Positions 36,691 to 44,653 of a stretch of 64,000 bases of DNA are shown one piece after another (position 1 is the stretch's first letter; each line of letters begins with the position of its first letter). The stretch lies in the NCBI RefSeq assembly GCF_000187895.1, contig NZ_DS990127.1, forward strand, positions 142,894 to 206,893. The letters run 5' to 3'. The notes beneath the pieces are model-generated. The model did no database searches and had not been told where the DNA came from. It was given only the letters and a program-made list of their open reading frames with translations. Both the position numbers and the translations under genes were made by a program. The DNA comes from Phocaeicola plebeius DSM 17135 (lineage in GTDB: Bacteria > Bacteroidota > Bacteroidia > Bacteroidales > Bacteroidaceae).

Positions 36691-37355
36691 TGTATTCGTC
36701 TGGTAAATTGTTCCGGCAATTCCTGAATCATTCTTTCGTCGCCCATAATCGGCAGCAAATCCTCTTTCATGAACACCGGTATGCCATGAGCCTTTGCCTG
36801 TTCTGCAATGCTAAGCACCCATTCGGGGCGCGAATATGACTTTCCTTTTCGGTTTCCGGTCTCTGTGCCTATGACAATCCAGTCAATTCCCTCGAAATCA
36901 ATCTCGCCGATATCATCGAAGAGAGGTTCAAACGTGACATGGTAGTGTCGTGCTTTGATATTCTTTTTCAAATCATCAATCCTCCTTTTCTCGGAACTGC
37001 GCGTGACGGTCACGCCCATCCATACGTTCTCGTCGTCAGAGGAGAAACTGATTTTGTCAGGGCGCTTCGTCAGAAAGATATAGGCGTGCTGGGGATTGCT
37101 GCTGATCCGCTCGAAAATTTCTGCGTTCCATTCAGGCTTCCAATCGGAGAAATCGCTCATTCCTGTCATGAGCCACACATGAGGACGGGACGTATCGATG
37201 ATGCGCAGTTTTCGTTCCATGTATTCAGGCACGGAAAAGTCGTCGGTAATGTGGAAACGGCGGCAGTTGTTACGGGCATAGCAGTAAGGGCATCCTATAG
37301 TGCACCCTACCACTATGTTCATGTTTTTTATCAGGGATTTAATGCAGACACTCAT
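36687..37355 (-). CDS. Radical SAM / DUF5131 (phage Gp37Gp68-like) protein (mobile pair B type)
   Basis: A 222-residue protein of the DUF5131 type. The cluster motif is 'VGCTIGCPYCYARN' (C18, C22, C25). Other landmarks are 'RPHVWLMTGMSDFSDWKPEW', 'AYIFLTKRPDKI', 'WMGVTVTRSSEKRRIDDL' and 'FEPLFDDIG...DWIVIGTETG'. Homologues occur on phages and mobile elements, and their reaction is unknown. It overlaps the metallo-hydrolase gene by four bases at its start and the second radical SAM gene by four bases at its end, so all three are translated in close coupling and probably work together. Confidence 0.82.
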   Translation of the reverse strand: MSVCIKSLIKNMNIVVGCTIGCPYCYARNNCRRFHITDDFSVPEYMERKLRIIDTSRPHVWLMTGMSDFSDWKPEWNAEIFERISSNPQHAYIFLTKRPDKISFSSDDENVWMGVTVTRSSEKRRIDDLKKNIKARHYHVTFEPLFDDIGEIDFEGIDWIVIGTETGNRKGKSYSRPEWVLSIAEQAKAHGIPVFMKEDLLPIMGDERMIQELPEQFTRRIQ

Positions 37356-38128
37356 AACACAACTGTTTCTCCGTCCTCCGGGATAATCAGCCGGCTCATG
37401 TCGGCTTCGTGATGCGTTGCCTCATTGCGCAGAATTGCACGGGTGGTCTGGCAATGGTCGATGGCATCCATGTGTACGGCTATCAGCTTGATATGCGAAG
37501 GCAATTCGTCAAGTATCTGCATCACTTCGTTCTCGTCGGGGATGATAGGACCGTCCGTTTTGGAAAATTCGGGAAAGATTGCACCTCCGGAGTTTACCAC
37601 GATATAGTCAGGATTGAACCGTTCCACGGTGTCTCGGATACATGCTTCCCATCGGCAGTCACCCATTATATAAACGGTCGGGAAGCCCTCGGCTTTTAGC
37701 ACATAACCTGATACAGGTCCCATCATCTGCCCGATCTGCCCGAAACCATGATGTCCGGTCGTGCGGTAAATGGATATGCCGTCTATTGTTTTTATTTCTT
37801 CGATGGGTATCACATTTGTAAATCCGTCGTTTCTGATGGCGTCCGCGTCCTGGGGCTGAACGTAGAAAGGAATTTCTTTGGGCAAATGTGTGGGGACACT
37901 CGGCTCGTAATGGTCGATGTGATTGTGGGTCAGGAGCACCATGTCCACGCCTCCGATAATATCCTGAATAGGAATGGTGAGGTGTACCCTCGGTGTTTTA
38001 TTCACACCGAGGGCCGATATCAAAGTGCCTTTGTCGGCTAAAACGGGGTCAATTAGCATGGTGTGTCCCGCATACCTGATTTTCAAGGTGGCATTGCGCA
38101 CCAATTGTACTGTGGATGTCTTTTTCAT
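37352..38128 (-). CDS. UlaG-like metallo-beta-lactamase-fold hydrolase
   Basis: A 258-residue protein of the MBL fold with the metal motif HxHxDH in 'LLTHNHIDHYEP' (H68, H70, D72, H73), 'RTTGHHGFG', 'VYIMGDCRWEA' with the bridging Asp, and a late His ('LIAVHMDAIDH'). The nearest family is the UlaG/Lactamase_B_3 branch, which acts on lactones or phosphodiesters. It is the first gene of the coupled operon with the two radical SAM genes. The start at 38128 faces the divergent AraC gene, and a near-match -7 box (GAACTTTGC on the minus strand) lies at 38158-38166. Confidence 0.83.
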   Translation of the reverse strand: MKKTSTVQLVRNATLKIRYAGHTMLIDPVLADKGTLISALGVNKTPRVHLTIPIQDIIGGVDMVLLTHNHIDHYEPSVPTHLPKEIPFYVQPQDADAIRNDGFTNVIPIEEIKTIDGISIYRTTGHHGFGQIGQMMGPVSGYVLKAEGFPTVYIMGDCRWEACIRDTVERFNPDYIVVNSGGAIFPEFSKTDGPIIPDENEVMQILDELPSHIKLIAVHMDAIDHCQTTRAILRNEATHHEADMSRLIIPEDGETVVL

Positions 38129-38234
38129 GACTATATGTCTTGTTATTGATTACGGGTGCAAAGTTCGGAAGAATCCGGCGAAACATCTATGCCTGAAAAA
38201 ACGGTAATTATGCCATTTTGATAAATGAAATTAT

Positions 38235-38243
38235 TATCTTTGC
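38235..38243 (+). promoter_or_regulatory. -7 promoter box for the AraC gene
   Basis: TATCTTTGC, an exact TAnnTTTGC match 15 bases before the ATG at 38259. The region 38129-38258 is a divergent regulatory region shared with the metallo-hydrolase operon and is the likely site of AraC binding. Confidence 0.6.
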
Positions 38244-38258
38244 AAAAACGACAAGGAT

Positions 38259-39158
38259 ATGGACGAGATAATCAACCCTGATCGACTGGTCAGCGTACCG
38301 TTCAACAAGACACGCTGCGGCGTGGATTTTTACATCAATACTGCCATAAACAAGGACATCGGACTTGTGCTGACAGAAAACAAGCGGTTTAAGACAGACT
38401 TCTTCAGCTTCTACTTTTTCCGTAAGGCAAACGGATATTTGCTACTGAACTTCCGCAAGATTGAACTGCGCGACGGCATGGTTCTCCTGCTTTCACCCCA
38501 TCAGCAACAAGAGTGGCATGTAGATGAGACGGCGTTGGATTACACGTTCCTTATATTCCGCGAAGATTTCATGCGTACTTTTATCGCCGACAAGTTCTTC
38601 GTTTTTCGCCTTTTGTATTGTTACCAGACAGATACGCCGCCTTACATCAATGCCACACATGACGAAATGAAGGAATATATGCGGCTGCTCGGAAAGATTA
38701 AGTATGAGCTGATGAATCCAGTGTCCGATACGTACAATATCATTGTTTCCTTACTATATTATCTTTTGCTGATTATCAATCGTACATACGCTGCCGCCTA
38801 TTGCTTGCCCGCTGAAATTGCTAAAAACAATTTCGCTTTTCGGTTCAAGGACTTGTTGGAACAGAATATCCGCACCCACCAGCGGGTGCAGGAATATGCA
38901 GACATGCTTCATGTCAGTCGCATCACACTCAATAACTCAGTAAAAGCCCAATTCGGAGTATCAGCTACCCATTTGATAAAACAACGTCTGCTTGAGGAAC
39001 TGAAGAACGAATTGCTATTCTCCAACCGCACTGTCAGTGAAATGGCGGATGATTTCAATTTCTCTGATCCGAGCCATCTCATGCGCTTCTTCAAACAGCA
39101 AACAGGCAAAACATTTACTCAGTACATGACGGATTACAATAAAGGCATATACGAATAA
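38259..39158 (+). CDS. AraC family transcription regulator
   Basis: A 299-residue protein with an N-terminal cupin-like ligand domain (about 20-150, 'NFRKIELRDGMVLLLSPHQQ') and two C-terminal helix-turn-helix motifs ('RVQEYADMLHVSRITLNNSV' and 'TVSEMADDFNFSDPSHLMRF'). It is divergent from the metallo-hydrolase and radical SAM operon and is probably its regulator. The ligand is unknown. Confidence 0.87.
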   Translation: MDEIINPDRLVSVPFNKTRCGVDFYINTAINKDIGLVLTENKRFKTDFFSFYFFRKANGYLLLNFRKIELRDGMVLLLSPHQQQEWHVDETALDYTFLIFREDFMRTFIADKFFVFRLLYCYQTDTPPYINATHDEMKEYMRLLGKIKYELMNPVSDTYNIIVSLLYYLLLIINRTYAAAYCLPAEIAKNNFAFRFKDLLEQNIRTHQRVQEYADMLHVSRITLNNSVKAQFGVSATHLIKQRLLEELKNELLFSNRTVSEMADDFNFSDPSHLMRFFKQQTGKTFTQYMTDYNKGIYE

Positions 39159-39205
39159 CTTCTTAATATAGTCGATAGCGGCTATCGAAATATGGTTGTT
39201 GATGT

Positions 39206-39390
39206 TCAGGCGTTTTTGTACTGCATGAACCATTTTACGATTTCTGGATCTTCGTGCGAGCCGAGTAAGAAAGGCTTGTCGGTATCCAGCGTCTTTATCC
39301 GTGCCATGTCGTCGGCCGACAGGGTGAAGTCTAATATGTCGAGATTCTGCTTCATGCGTTCCGGTTTCACAGACTTAGGAATAATTATGC
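39206..39390 (-). pseudogene. Aldo/keto reductase C-terminal remnant
   Basis: About 60 residues match the end of bacterial aldo/keto reductases ('IIIPKSVKPERMKQNLDILD', then 'FTLSADDMARIKTLD'). The first 200 or so residues, with the catalytic Tyr and Lys, are gone. Similarity stops at about 39390, where a different truncated gene starts on the other strand. It converges with the AraC gene upstream and was probably its neighbour before the rearrangement. Confidence 0.82.
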
Positions 39391-40077
39391 ACACTGATAT
39401 TTATCGCGCCCGGACAGGTGTTCGGTGCGGAAGATGACGGCATGCAGTTCCAACCAGATGGCTACCTGCTTATGTTCCATCCCGACCTGCTGCGGAATAC
39501 ACCTCTCGGGCGGATAATGCGTGAATATTCGTTCTTTTCCTACGAGACAAACGAGGCATTGCACCTTAGTGTGGAAGAACGGCAAATCATCATGGATTGC
39601 TTCCACAAGATTCAATATGAATTGAACCATCCGATACACCGTCACAGCAAGAACCTCATCACAGACAGCATCAAGACGTTCCTTGATTACTGCACACGTT
39701 TCTATGACCGCCAGTTCATCACACGCGACAACCAAAACCGAGACATCCTCGCAAGATTTGAGCGGTTGCTTGACGAATACTTCCATGATGGGGCTGCTAA
39801 ACGGATAGGCTTGCCCACTGTACAGTATTGTGCAGACAAGCTCTGCCTCTCGCCCAACTATTTCAGTGATTTATTGAAAAAAGAAACAGGTTCAACCGCC
39901 CTGCATTTCATTCATGACAAGTCTATTGAAATAGCCAAGACGGAACTTGCATCTACAGACGACACCGTTAATGAAATCGCCTATAATCTCGGTTTTCAGT
40001 ACCCGCAACATTTTACCCGACTGTTCAAGAAAGAGGTAGGTTACACTCCGAATGAATATAGAGCGCAAGTGTCGTGA
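39391..40077 (+). pseudogene. AraC family regulator lacking its N-terminus
   Basis: The open frame begins at the junction ('TLIFIAPGQVFGAEDD') in mid-cupin and runs through a complete DNA-binding domain ('GLPTVQYCADKLCLSPNYFS', 'TVNEIAYNLGFQYPQHFTRL') to a normal end. A GTG at 39418 could serve as a start, but about 60 N-terminal residues are missing compared with full AraC proteins of this type. It may still make a DNA-binding fragment. It converges with the relaxase gene. Confidence 0.8.
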
Positions 40078-40098
40078 GAATTGGATTAGTACAGAATA

Positions 40099-41046
40099 TT
40101 AGAACCCAACACCTCTCTTGCGCTTAACTTTCTTCCTTCTGCGAAGTATATCCACCATTTCCTGATTGGCTTCCGCATCAGCAGCGTTATAAGATGAGCC
40201 ACTGCTTTTTAGCAATCCCCAAGAGCCGTTGAACAACTCGCTTTGTGCCGTGCCGGACGGTGCGCTTGGTGTAGCCGTTTCATATATTCCGGCTGTTATT
40301 CCCATACGTTCCCTGCATCTGTTGTGCTGCAAAGCCGCGTCAATCTTGGAATAACTGAAACGCCTGTCCACTTTGGAGCCGTTGAAATGGTAGCCATTCA
40401 TGGAGAATACAACACCCTGCACCTCGCTGGTCTGCCCCTTATGCTTGAAATGTACTTCCACTCCCTGCCGTTTCAGGTTGGCGATAAGCACGTTCCAGTT
40501 GCCGCATCTGCCGACTTCCATTTTGATGATGTCGTAAAGCGCATATTTCGTCCTGTCTGGCTCTTTCAGGCGGTTGCGTTTGACATTGTCCTTTCCGCCA
40601 GCCATATGCAAGCCGTATTTCAAGGTCAATTCCTTGCAGATGCGGGTACTGCGCAGACGCTCGTGCCTGTCCGATATGGTATTGCCGTTGTTGTCTATGC
40701 GGTTGAAAGCAATATGCACGTGCGGATGCTCCTTGTCGAAATGCTGGGCGATGAAGAACTGCGTATTCTTGATTCCCATCCGTTCCATATATTCAAGCGC
40801 GATGCCTGCCATGATACGGTTCGTCAGCCGTAACTCATCCTCTTTGGAAAAACTCAACGCGATATGTCCGACAGGTTTTGTCACCTTATCGTTCATCCGT
40901 GACTGGGCATTGAAACTCATGGCGATAGTTTCCAGATTTTCCATAAACAAGCCTTCGCTTGCTACTATCTGCGTATCCTTCTTCTTGTCGATGATGTAAT
41001 CCACCACACCCTTGAAGTCGCTTCCTTTTACGATTTTCGCCATCAT
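40099..41046 (-). CDS. mobA: MobA/MbpA-like relaxase
   Basis: A 315-residue relaxase of the Relaxase/Mobilisation nuclease domain family. The three-His metal motif is clear in 'AQHFDKEHPHVHIAFNRID' (about 103-121), and an N-terminal 'DYIIDKKKD' region holds the candidate Tyr. The C-terminus is basic ('RRRKKVKRKRGVGF'). It should nick at oriT and lead the strand out through a helper's pore. It overlaps mobC by four bases. Confidence 0.9.
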   Translation of the reverse strand: MMAKIVKGSDFKGVVDYIIDKKKDTQIVASEGLFMENLETIAMSFNAQSRMNDKVTKPVGHIALSFSKEDELRLTNRIMAGIALEYMERMGIKNTQFFIAQHFDKEHPHVHIAFNRIDNNGNTISDRHERLRSTRICKELTLKYGLHMAGGKDNVKRNRLKEPDRTKYALYDIIKMEVGRCGNWNVLIANLKRQGVEVHFKHKGQTSEVQGVVFSMNGYHFNGSKVDRRFSYSKIDAALQHNRCRERMGITAGIYETATPSAPSGTAQSELFNGSWGLLKSSGSSYNAADAEANQEMVDILRRRKKVKRKRGVGF

Positions 41047-41408
41047 ATCCCTATCTTGGTTATAAGTTCATGAATCCTTGCCACTGCCACCTTGCAGTCC
41101 CACCGTTCATCGTGGAAGCCTCCGGCGTTTGCCTTACGCGCAAGCTGGTTGAGATTGTTAGCCATGCCGCAGAGTTGGCGGATGTATCCGGCATGTTCCT
41201 CCGACAGCCGTTCTTTCACATGACCGTTACGGAAACATTCCCTCATGTACTCGCTTGGTGATACGCCCGCCTCATGCGATCGTGTCAGCAGGCGGAAGTA
41301 GTCGGCTGCCGTCATTTTCACTGCGATACGGTATTTCAGTTTCTCGGTTGCTTCCTTCTTGGGGCGACCTCCCTTGTTGCGTTCCTTGTGTTCCTTTGTC
41401 TGTTCCAT
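41043..41408 (-). CDS. mobC: MobC-like relaxosome accessory protein
   Basis: A 121-residue basic protein with the MobC/BfmC pattern: a charged N-terminus ('KEHKERNKGGRPKKEATEKL'), a ribbon-helix-helix-like segment ('YRIAVKMTAADYFRLLTRSH') and the conserved 'AGVSPSEYMRECFRNG' and 'YIRQLCGMANNLNQLARKAN'. It helps the relaxase open oriT. It is the first gene of the mob pair, preceded by a hairpin-rich gap. Confidence 0.88.
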   Translation of the reverse strand: MEQTKEHKERNKGGRPKKEATEKLKYRIAVKMTAADYFRLLTRSHEAGVSPSEYMRECFRNGHVKERLSEEHAGYIRQLCGMANNLNQLARKANAGGFHDERWDCKVAVARIHELITKIGI

Positions 41409-41584
41409 ATTTTATTCCTTTTAATTCGGTTACTGATTCAACTGTATAGACCGACGGGATGCCACCTCCTGCAATTTGGATGGTGGGTGGCAAGCGGTTT
41501 CGGTACACCCGAAACACAAACTTGCTACCTCCCAATCCTTAAGGAATGAGTTTCGGGCATCTCCCGTTTTTCTCATTCGGGATG
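41409..41584. other. Hairpin-rich gap, candidate oriT
   Basis: This 176-base gap upstream of mobC holds three inverted repeats: GCCACC/GGTGGC (41461-41466 and 41486-41491), the perfect GTTTCGG/CCGAAAC (41497-41503 and 41509-41515), and a nested GAATGAG..CGGG/CCCG..CTCATTC just before the primase stop. The first two have the look of an oriT and the last may be a terminator for the primase gene. Confidence 0.5.
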
Positions 41585-42523
41585 TCATAATCCCAACCCT
41601 TTCTTCTTGGGTTTTACGATAGTTCTTGGCGGTGGACTAACGGCTAATTTCTGCCGGATTCCACGCAGGTAATCGTTCAGGTCTTTATGCCCTTTGTAGT
41701 TGTCGGAGAAGTCGCGGATGCGTCCGGCGAACTTCCTTTCCAATTCCCGATACGCCTTTCTTCCCGCCTCGTCATTGTCGAGCATGCAGTGGATACGTCC
41801 ATACCCGTGCAGCACATCTATAGCTTTGGAAACATTGGCGGTCGAATTGAGGATGACGTAATCCTGCCTGTCAAGGTCGGGCAAGTTCGAGCAGTTCCTC
41901 TTCCGCAACGTGAGGAATGAAAGATAGTCCATCATGCCCTCGAATACAAGGCATTTCTCTCTCGCTTCTCCCTGTTGCCGAATATGGCTGATGTCTTTGG
42001 GTGCGACACAGCCTTTGAAAAAACGGTTACGCACTTCAAATCCTCCCGCCACATTCGGAAAACCGATGGCGAAATAGGGCTTGCCGTTATGGGTGAAGTG
42101 GAGCTCTTTACATTGCGCCTTTGCCAAAGCGATGTTTATGCCCCGTTCCTGCAAGTATCGGAGCAATGCCGGATGGGTGAGTTCGCCCACCTCCAAATGT
42201 TGGAAACTCGGTTCGGATGCCTGCTGGCGAAAAGAGAAAGATATGGGACGGATGTGTGGTGCCTGTTCCGCTATCTTGCCAAGCAGATAAGGCACATGGT
42301 CGGATGCGTACAGTACCCCTGCAAGTGCGATGATGTTACCACCTCTTCCCAGTCCATAATCGAACCACAGGTTGCGGTCGGTGTTCACCTTGAACGAGGC
42401 TTCCGTTTCCTGACGGAACGGGGATTTATACCACAGGCAGTTTCCCTGTTGCTTTACGGGCGAATAACCCAAACTTTGCAGATAGTCCGCAATTTTGATT
42501 TGTTTTGCTTCTTGGATGTTCAT
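41585..42523 (-). CDS. Toprim-domain DNA primase of a mobilizable element
   Basis: A 312-residue protein. The N-terminal part ('KIADYLQSLGYSPVKQQGNC' ... 'LWYKSPFR') resembles the CHC2 primase zinc-finger region with degenerate Cys. The C-terminal part is a Toprim domain ('LVFEGMMDYLSFL' with the Glu and 'HCMLDNDEAGRKAY' with the Asp pair). It likely makes primers for the transferred strand after entry. It ends in a basic tail. Confidence 0.82.
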   Translation of the reverse strand: MNIQEAKQIKIADYLQSLGYSPVKQQGNCLWYKSPFRQETEASFKVNTDRNLWFDYGLGRGGNIIALAGVLYASDHVPYLLGKIAEQAPHIRPISFSFRQQASEPSFQHLEVGELTHPALLRYLQERGINIALAKAQCKELHFTHNGKPYFAIGFPNVAGGFEVRNRFFKGCVAPKDISHIRQQGEAREKCLVFEGMMDYLSFLTLRKRNCSNLPDLDRQDYVILNSTANVSKAIDVLHGYGRIHCMLDNDEAGRKAYRELERKFAGRIRDFSDNYKGHKDLNDYLRGIRQKLAVSPPPRTIVKPKKKGLGL

Positions 42524-42612
42524 GATATAATTTCTATGGATTTGATGATGACTGTAAAAACGTTGATTTGATGAATGAGATATGTATTGTCCTATACGTT
42601 AATGCTTTATAT

Positions 42613-42714
42613 TCTCAACATCTTCTCAACAAACCACTCACAAATAGAGAATCCAACAAACTGATGCTGTTTCCCTCTCAACTTTTCTTTTCGATTGTTG
42701 AGAATTTGTTGAGA
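42613..42714. repeat. Iteron-like paired repeats, candidate origin
   Basis: TCTCAACA occurs at 42613-42620 and 42624-42631, and its complement TGTTGAGA at 42696-42703 and 42707-42714. In each arm the two copies are exactly 11 bases apart, about one helical turn, and the arms face each other across a 64-base A/T-rich centre that holds one more partial copy (TCTCAACT, 42675-42682). The 257-base gap between the two primase genes has no supported gene. It could be a replication origin or an operator. Confidence 0.55.
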
Positions 42715-42780
42715 GTGTATGCTGTTTATTATCAGTATGGTTATATCATTATTCATCAATTCAACAAAAAAAGAATAGTA

Positions 42781-43986
42781 TTACAGGGATTCAAGTTGTT
42801 CCCTTGTGACGGTGTAGAAACGACCGACTCTTTTTATCGGCTCATATCGGCACTCCCGATTGTAATTGAATTGGTAAGTGGTATATGTAAGCCCGTTAGA
42901 GGCAGGAGTAAGTTTCCAACATTCCTGCAATACCTTTCTGACTTGGTGCTTCTCCACCTTTACCTGCGAATGTACCAGCAAAAGAAGAATGTCGTTGTGG
43001 CAGAACGAGAATGTGTCCGTGCCGACACTTTCCATAATGTCAAGGATAAGTTCGCACATCTCTATCTCCAATCGGTTGCGGTTGCTGCGGATAATCTTCT
43101 GCAAGGCTTCGGTATGCAGCAAAGAGGGCGCAAACCACATACGGCTTTCCTTTTCGGTGGAAAGTTGTCTGTATTGCAGGTAATACAGAAAGGCAGGTAT
43201 CTCAGCTTTCAGCTTTTGCAGGAAGTCTGTGTCATCGGATTGCAGACGGTCTATCTTGCGCACCCAATAGCGTGTTTCACCTGCATCAATGATAACAGGC
43301 AGATACTCGTTGTTGGAGCATAGCACGAACTTGGCAAAGAACGCTATCTCGTCACGGTCTTTGCCTTTGGCTTCCACCTTGTAGGAAAGTGTGGTGCTGA
43401 GGTTCTTCAACCGCTCGCTGTCCTCCCTGCGGTTGAGCAATACCTCGTCCACCACGATGAGCAGTTTTCCTGCCCAGTCGGAATTGAACTGGCTGCGGAA
43501 GTCCTCGTTGGTATTGAAAGTGACATTGTTTTGAAACACAGCTTTCAGGAAGTTCAGGAATGTACTCTTGCCCGTGTTGCGTTCTTCTGATACCAACAGC
43601 AGGATAGGCAGTTTCTGCACGGGTTGCAGGTAGAGCAATTGAAGATAGTCCATGCCCAATTCATACTGTTCACCGAAGATATGGCGCACCAATGACCGGA
43701 TACAGGGAAACTCGCCTTGTTGCGGACGGTGTCCTATCGGCTCGTAGAGGTTCAGGAACTTGTCCACCACGGGACGGTAGTCCACATGGTCGGGGACGGT
43801 GCAGAAGCCGTCGTACTTCGGCACGGTGGCGAGATAGTCCTTGCCGTAGTCCTGCCGCAGTGTTTCGTTGTTCCACACGATGCGCTTCTTCACATAGCCT
43901 CCGTTCAGACGGGGCTGGTTCACTAACTTGTAGAGGGTAGTACCCACACGGATAAACTCCTCATTTTCAAAGTTGCCTTGTTTCAT
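42781..43986 (-). CDS. Primase-helicase/DUF5906-like ATPase
   Basis: About 401 residues from the ATG at 43984-43986; an in-frame ATG at 44028 would add 14. The centre is a superfamily 3-type or D5-like ATPase: Walker A 'SEERNTGKSTFLNFL', Walker B 'KLLIVVDEVLL', and a sensor segment 'FVLCSNNEYLPVII' followed by 'RYWVRKID'. Similar proteins stand beside Toprim primases in Bacteroides mobilizable elements and probably unwind the excised circle. Confidence 0.8.
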   Translation of the reverse strand: MKQGNFENEEFIRVGTTLYKLVNQPRLNGGYVKKRIVWNNETLRQDYGKDYLATVPKYDGFCTVPDHVDYRPVVDKFLNLYEPIGHRPQQGEFPCIRSLVRHIFGEQYELGMDYLQLLYLQPVQKLPILLLVSEERNTGKSTFLNFLKAVFQNNVTFNTNEDFRSQFNSDWAGKLLIVVDEVLLNRREDSERLKNLSTTLSYKVEAKGKDRDEIAFFAKFVLCSNNEYLPVIIDAGETRYWVRKIDRLQSDDTDFLQKLKAEIPAFLYYLQYRQLSTEKESRMWFAPSLLHTEALQKIIRSNRNRLEIEMCELILDIMESVGTDTFSFCHNDILLLLVHSQVKVEKHQVRKVLQECWKLTPASNGLTYTTYQFNYNRECRYEPIKRVGRFYTVTREQLESL

Positions 43987-44101
43987 TAGCACTTCATTTT
44001 TTTGTTTAATCAGTGCAAAACTCGGCAATTAGCGCAGAACGGATTAACAACTCACGCATACCTCACGTAAGATTTTCTTGGATTTGGCTTTATGACATAC
44101 A

Positions 44102-44150
44102 ACAAAAGCCCGAAGAAATGCCATTCTAATGGATTTTTCTTCGGGTTTGT
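44102..44150 (-). terminator. Terminator between the 129-aa gene and the helicase gene
   Basis: Arms ACAAAAGCCCGAAGAAA and TTTCTTCGGGTTTGT form a long hairpin with T-rich flanks. The rest of the 44029-44263 gap shows no gene. Confidence 0.7.
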
Positions 44151-44263
44151 CGTAATCGTACGTATGAATGGCAATACACCTATTCACATACTCGTATAAA
44201 TACATTGTTGGCAATGGGAATACGCATAGGTCTCACTACTTCATGTCGTCATATCATTAGAAC

Positions 44264-44653
44264 TTATGCCTGATAATTAGACATATCCCAACCATTTATA
44301 CCCAGCGAAAAGAAGATATTTGTTTTCTCTTTTCGCAAGTACAGCCTTTTAAATATGGCATTGCGCACCTGTTCCGCACCGAAGCTGTCAATGCGGAAAG
44401 CAAGTGCGACTATCATCGGAAAGCTGAACACATCGGCATGATACCCGTTCTCCTGCCGAACATACTTCTGTACCTCGTATTCTTTTAATGCTCCACTGTT
44501 ATAGATGTTTCTGATGGCAGAACGAAGTGTCGGAGCAATTACTCCGAACAGTTCCACCAATTCCGGCTCGCTCATCCAAATGTTTGAGACATTCTCCGGC
44601 ATGATGATATTGCCGGATTCATTCACTGTTATGCTGTTTCTTCTCATACTCAT
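44264..44653 (-). CDS. Hypothetical protein linked to integrase
   Basis: A 129-residue protein that overlaps the integrase stop by four bases, so it is translated with it. It has a helix-rich, DNA-binding-like look ('ELVELFGVIAPTLRSAIRNI' may be a helix-turn-helix; 'GYHADVFSFPMIVALAFRID' resembles RhuM/ANT-type contexts). I recall similar small genes beside integrases of Bacteroides elements, with no proven function; a role in excision or in control of the integrase is possible. Confidence 0.65.
   Translation of the reverse strand: MSMRRNSITVNESGNIIMPENVSNIWMSEPELVELFGVIAPTLRSAIRNIYNSGALKEYEVQKYVRQENGYHADVFSFPMIVALAFRIDSFGAEQVRNAIFKRLYLRKEKTNIFFSLGINGWDMSNYQA

Noticed and set aside
41272..41535. 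An 87-residue reading frame on the minus strand across the mobC start
   Set aside because: It runs through the hairpin-rich gap and into mobC in another frame, with no family resemblance.
42568..43323. A 251-residue plus-strand reading frame over the repeat region and helicase gene
   Set aside because: Most of it is antisense to the conserved ATPase, and the rest covers the iteron-like repeats.
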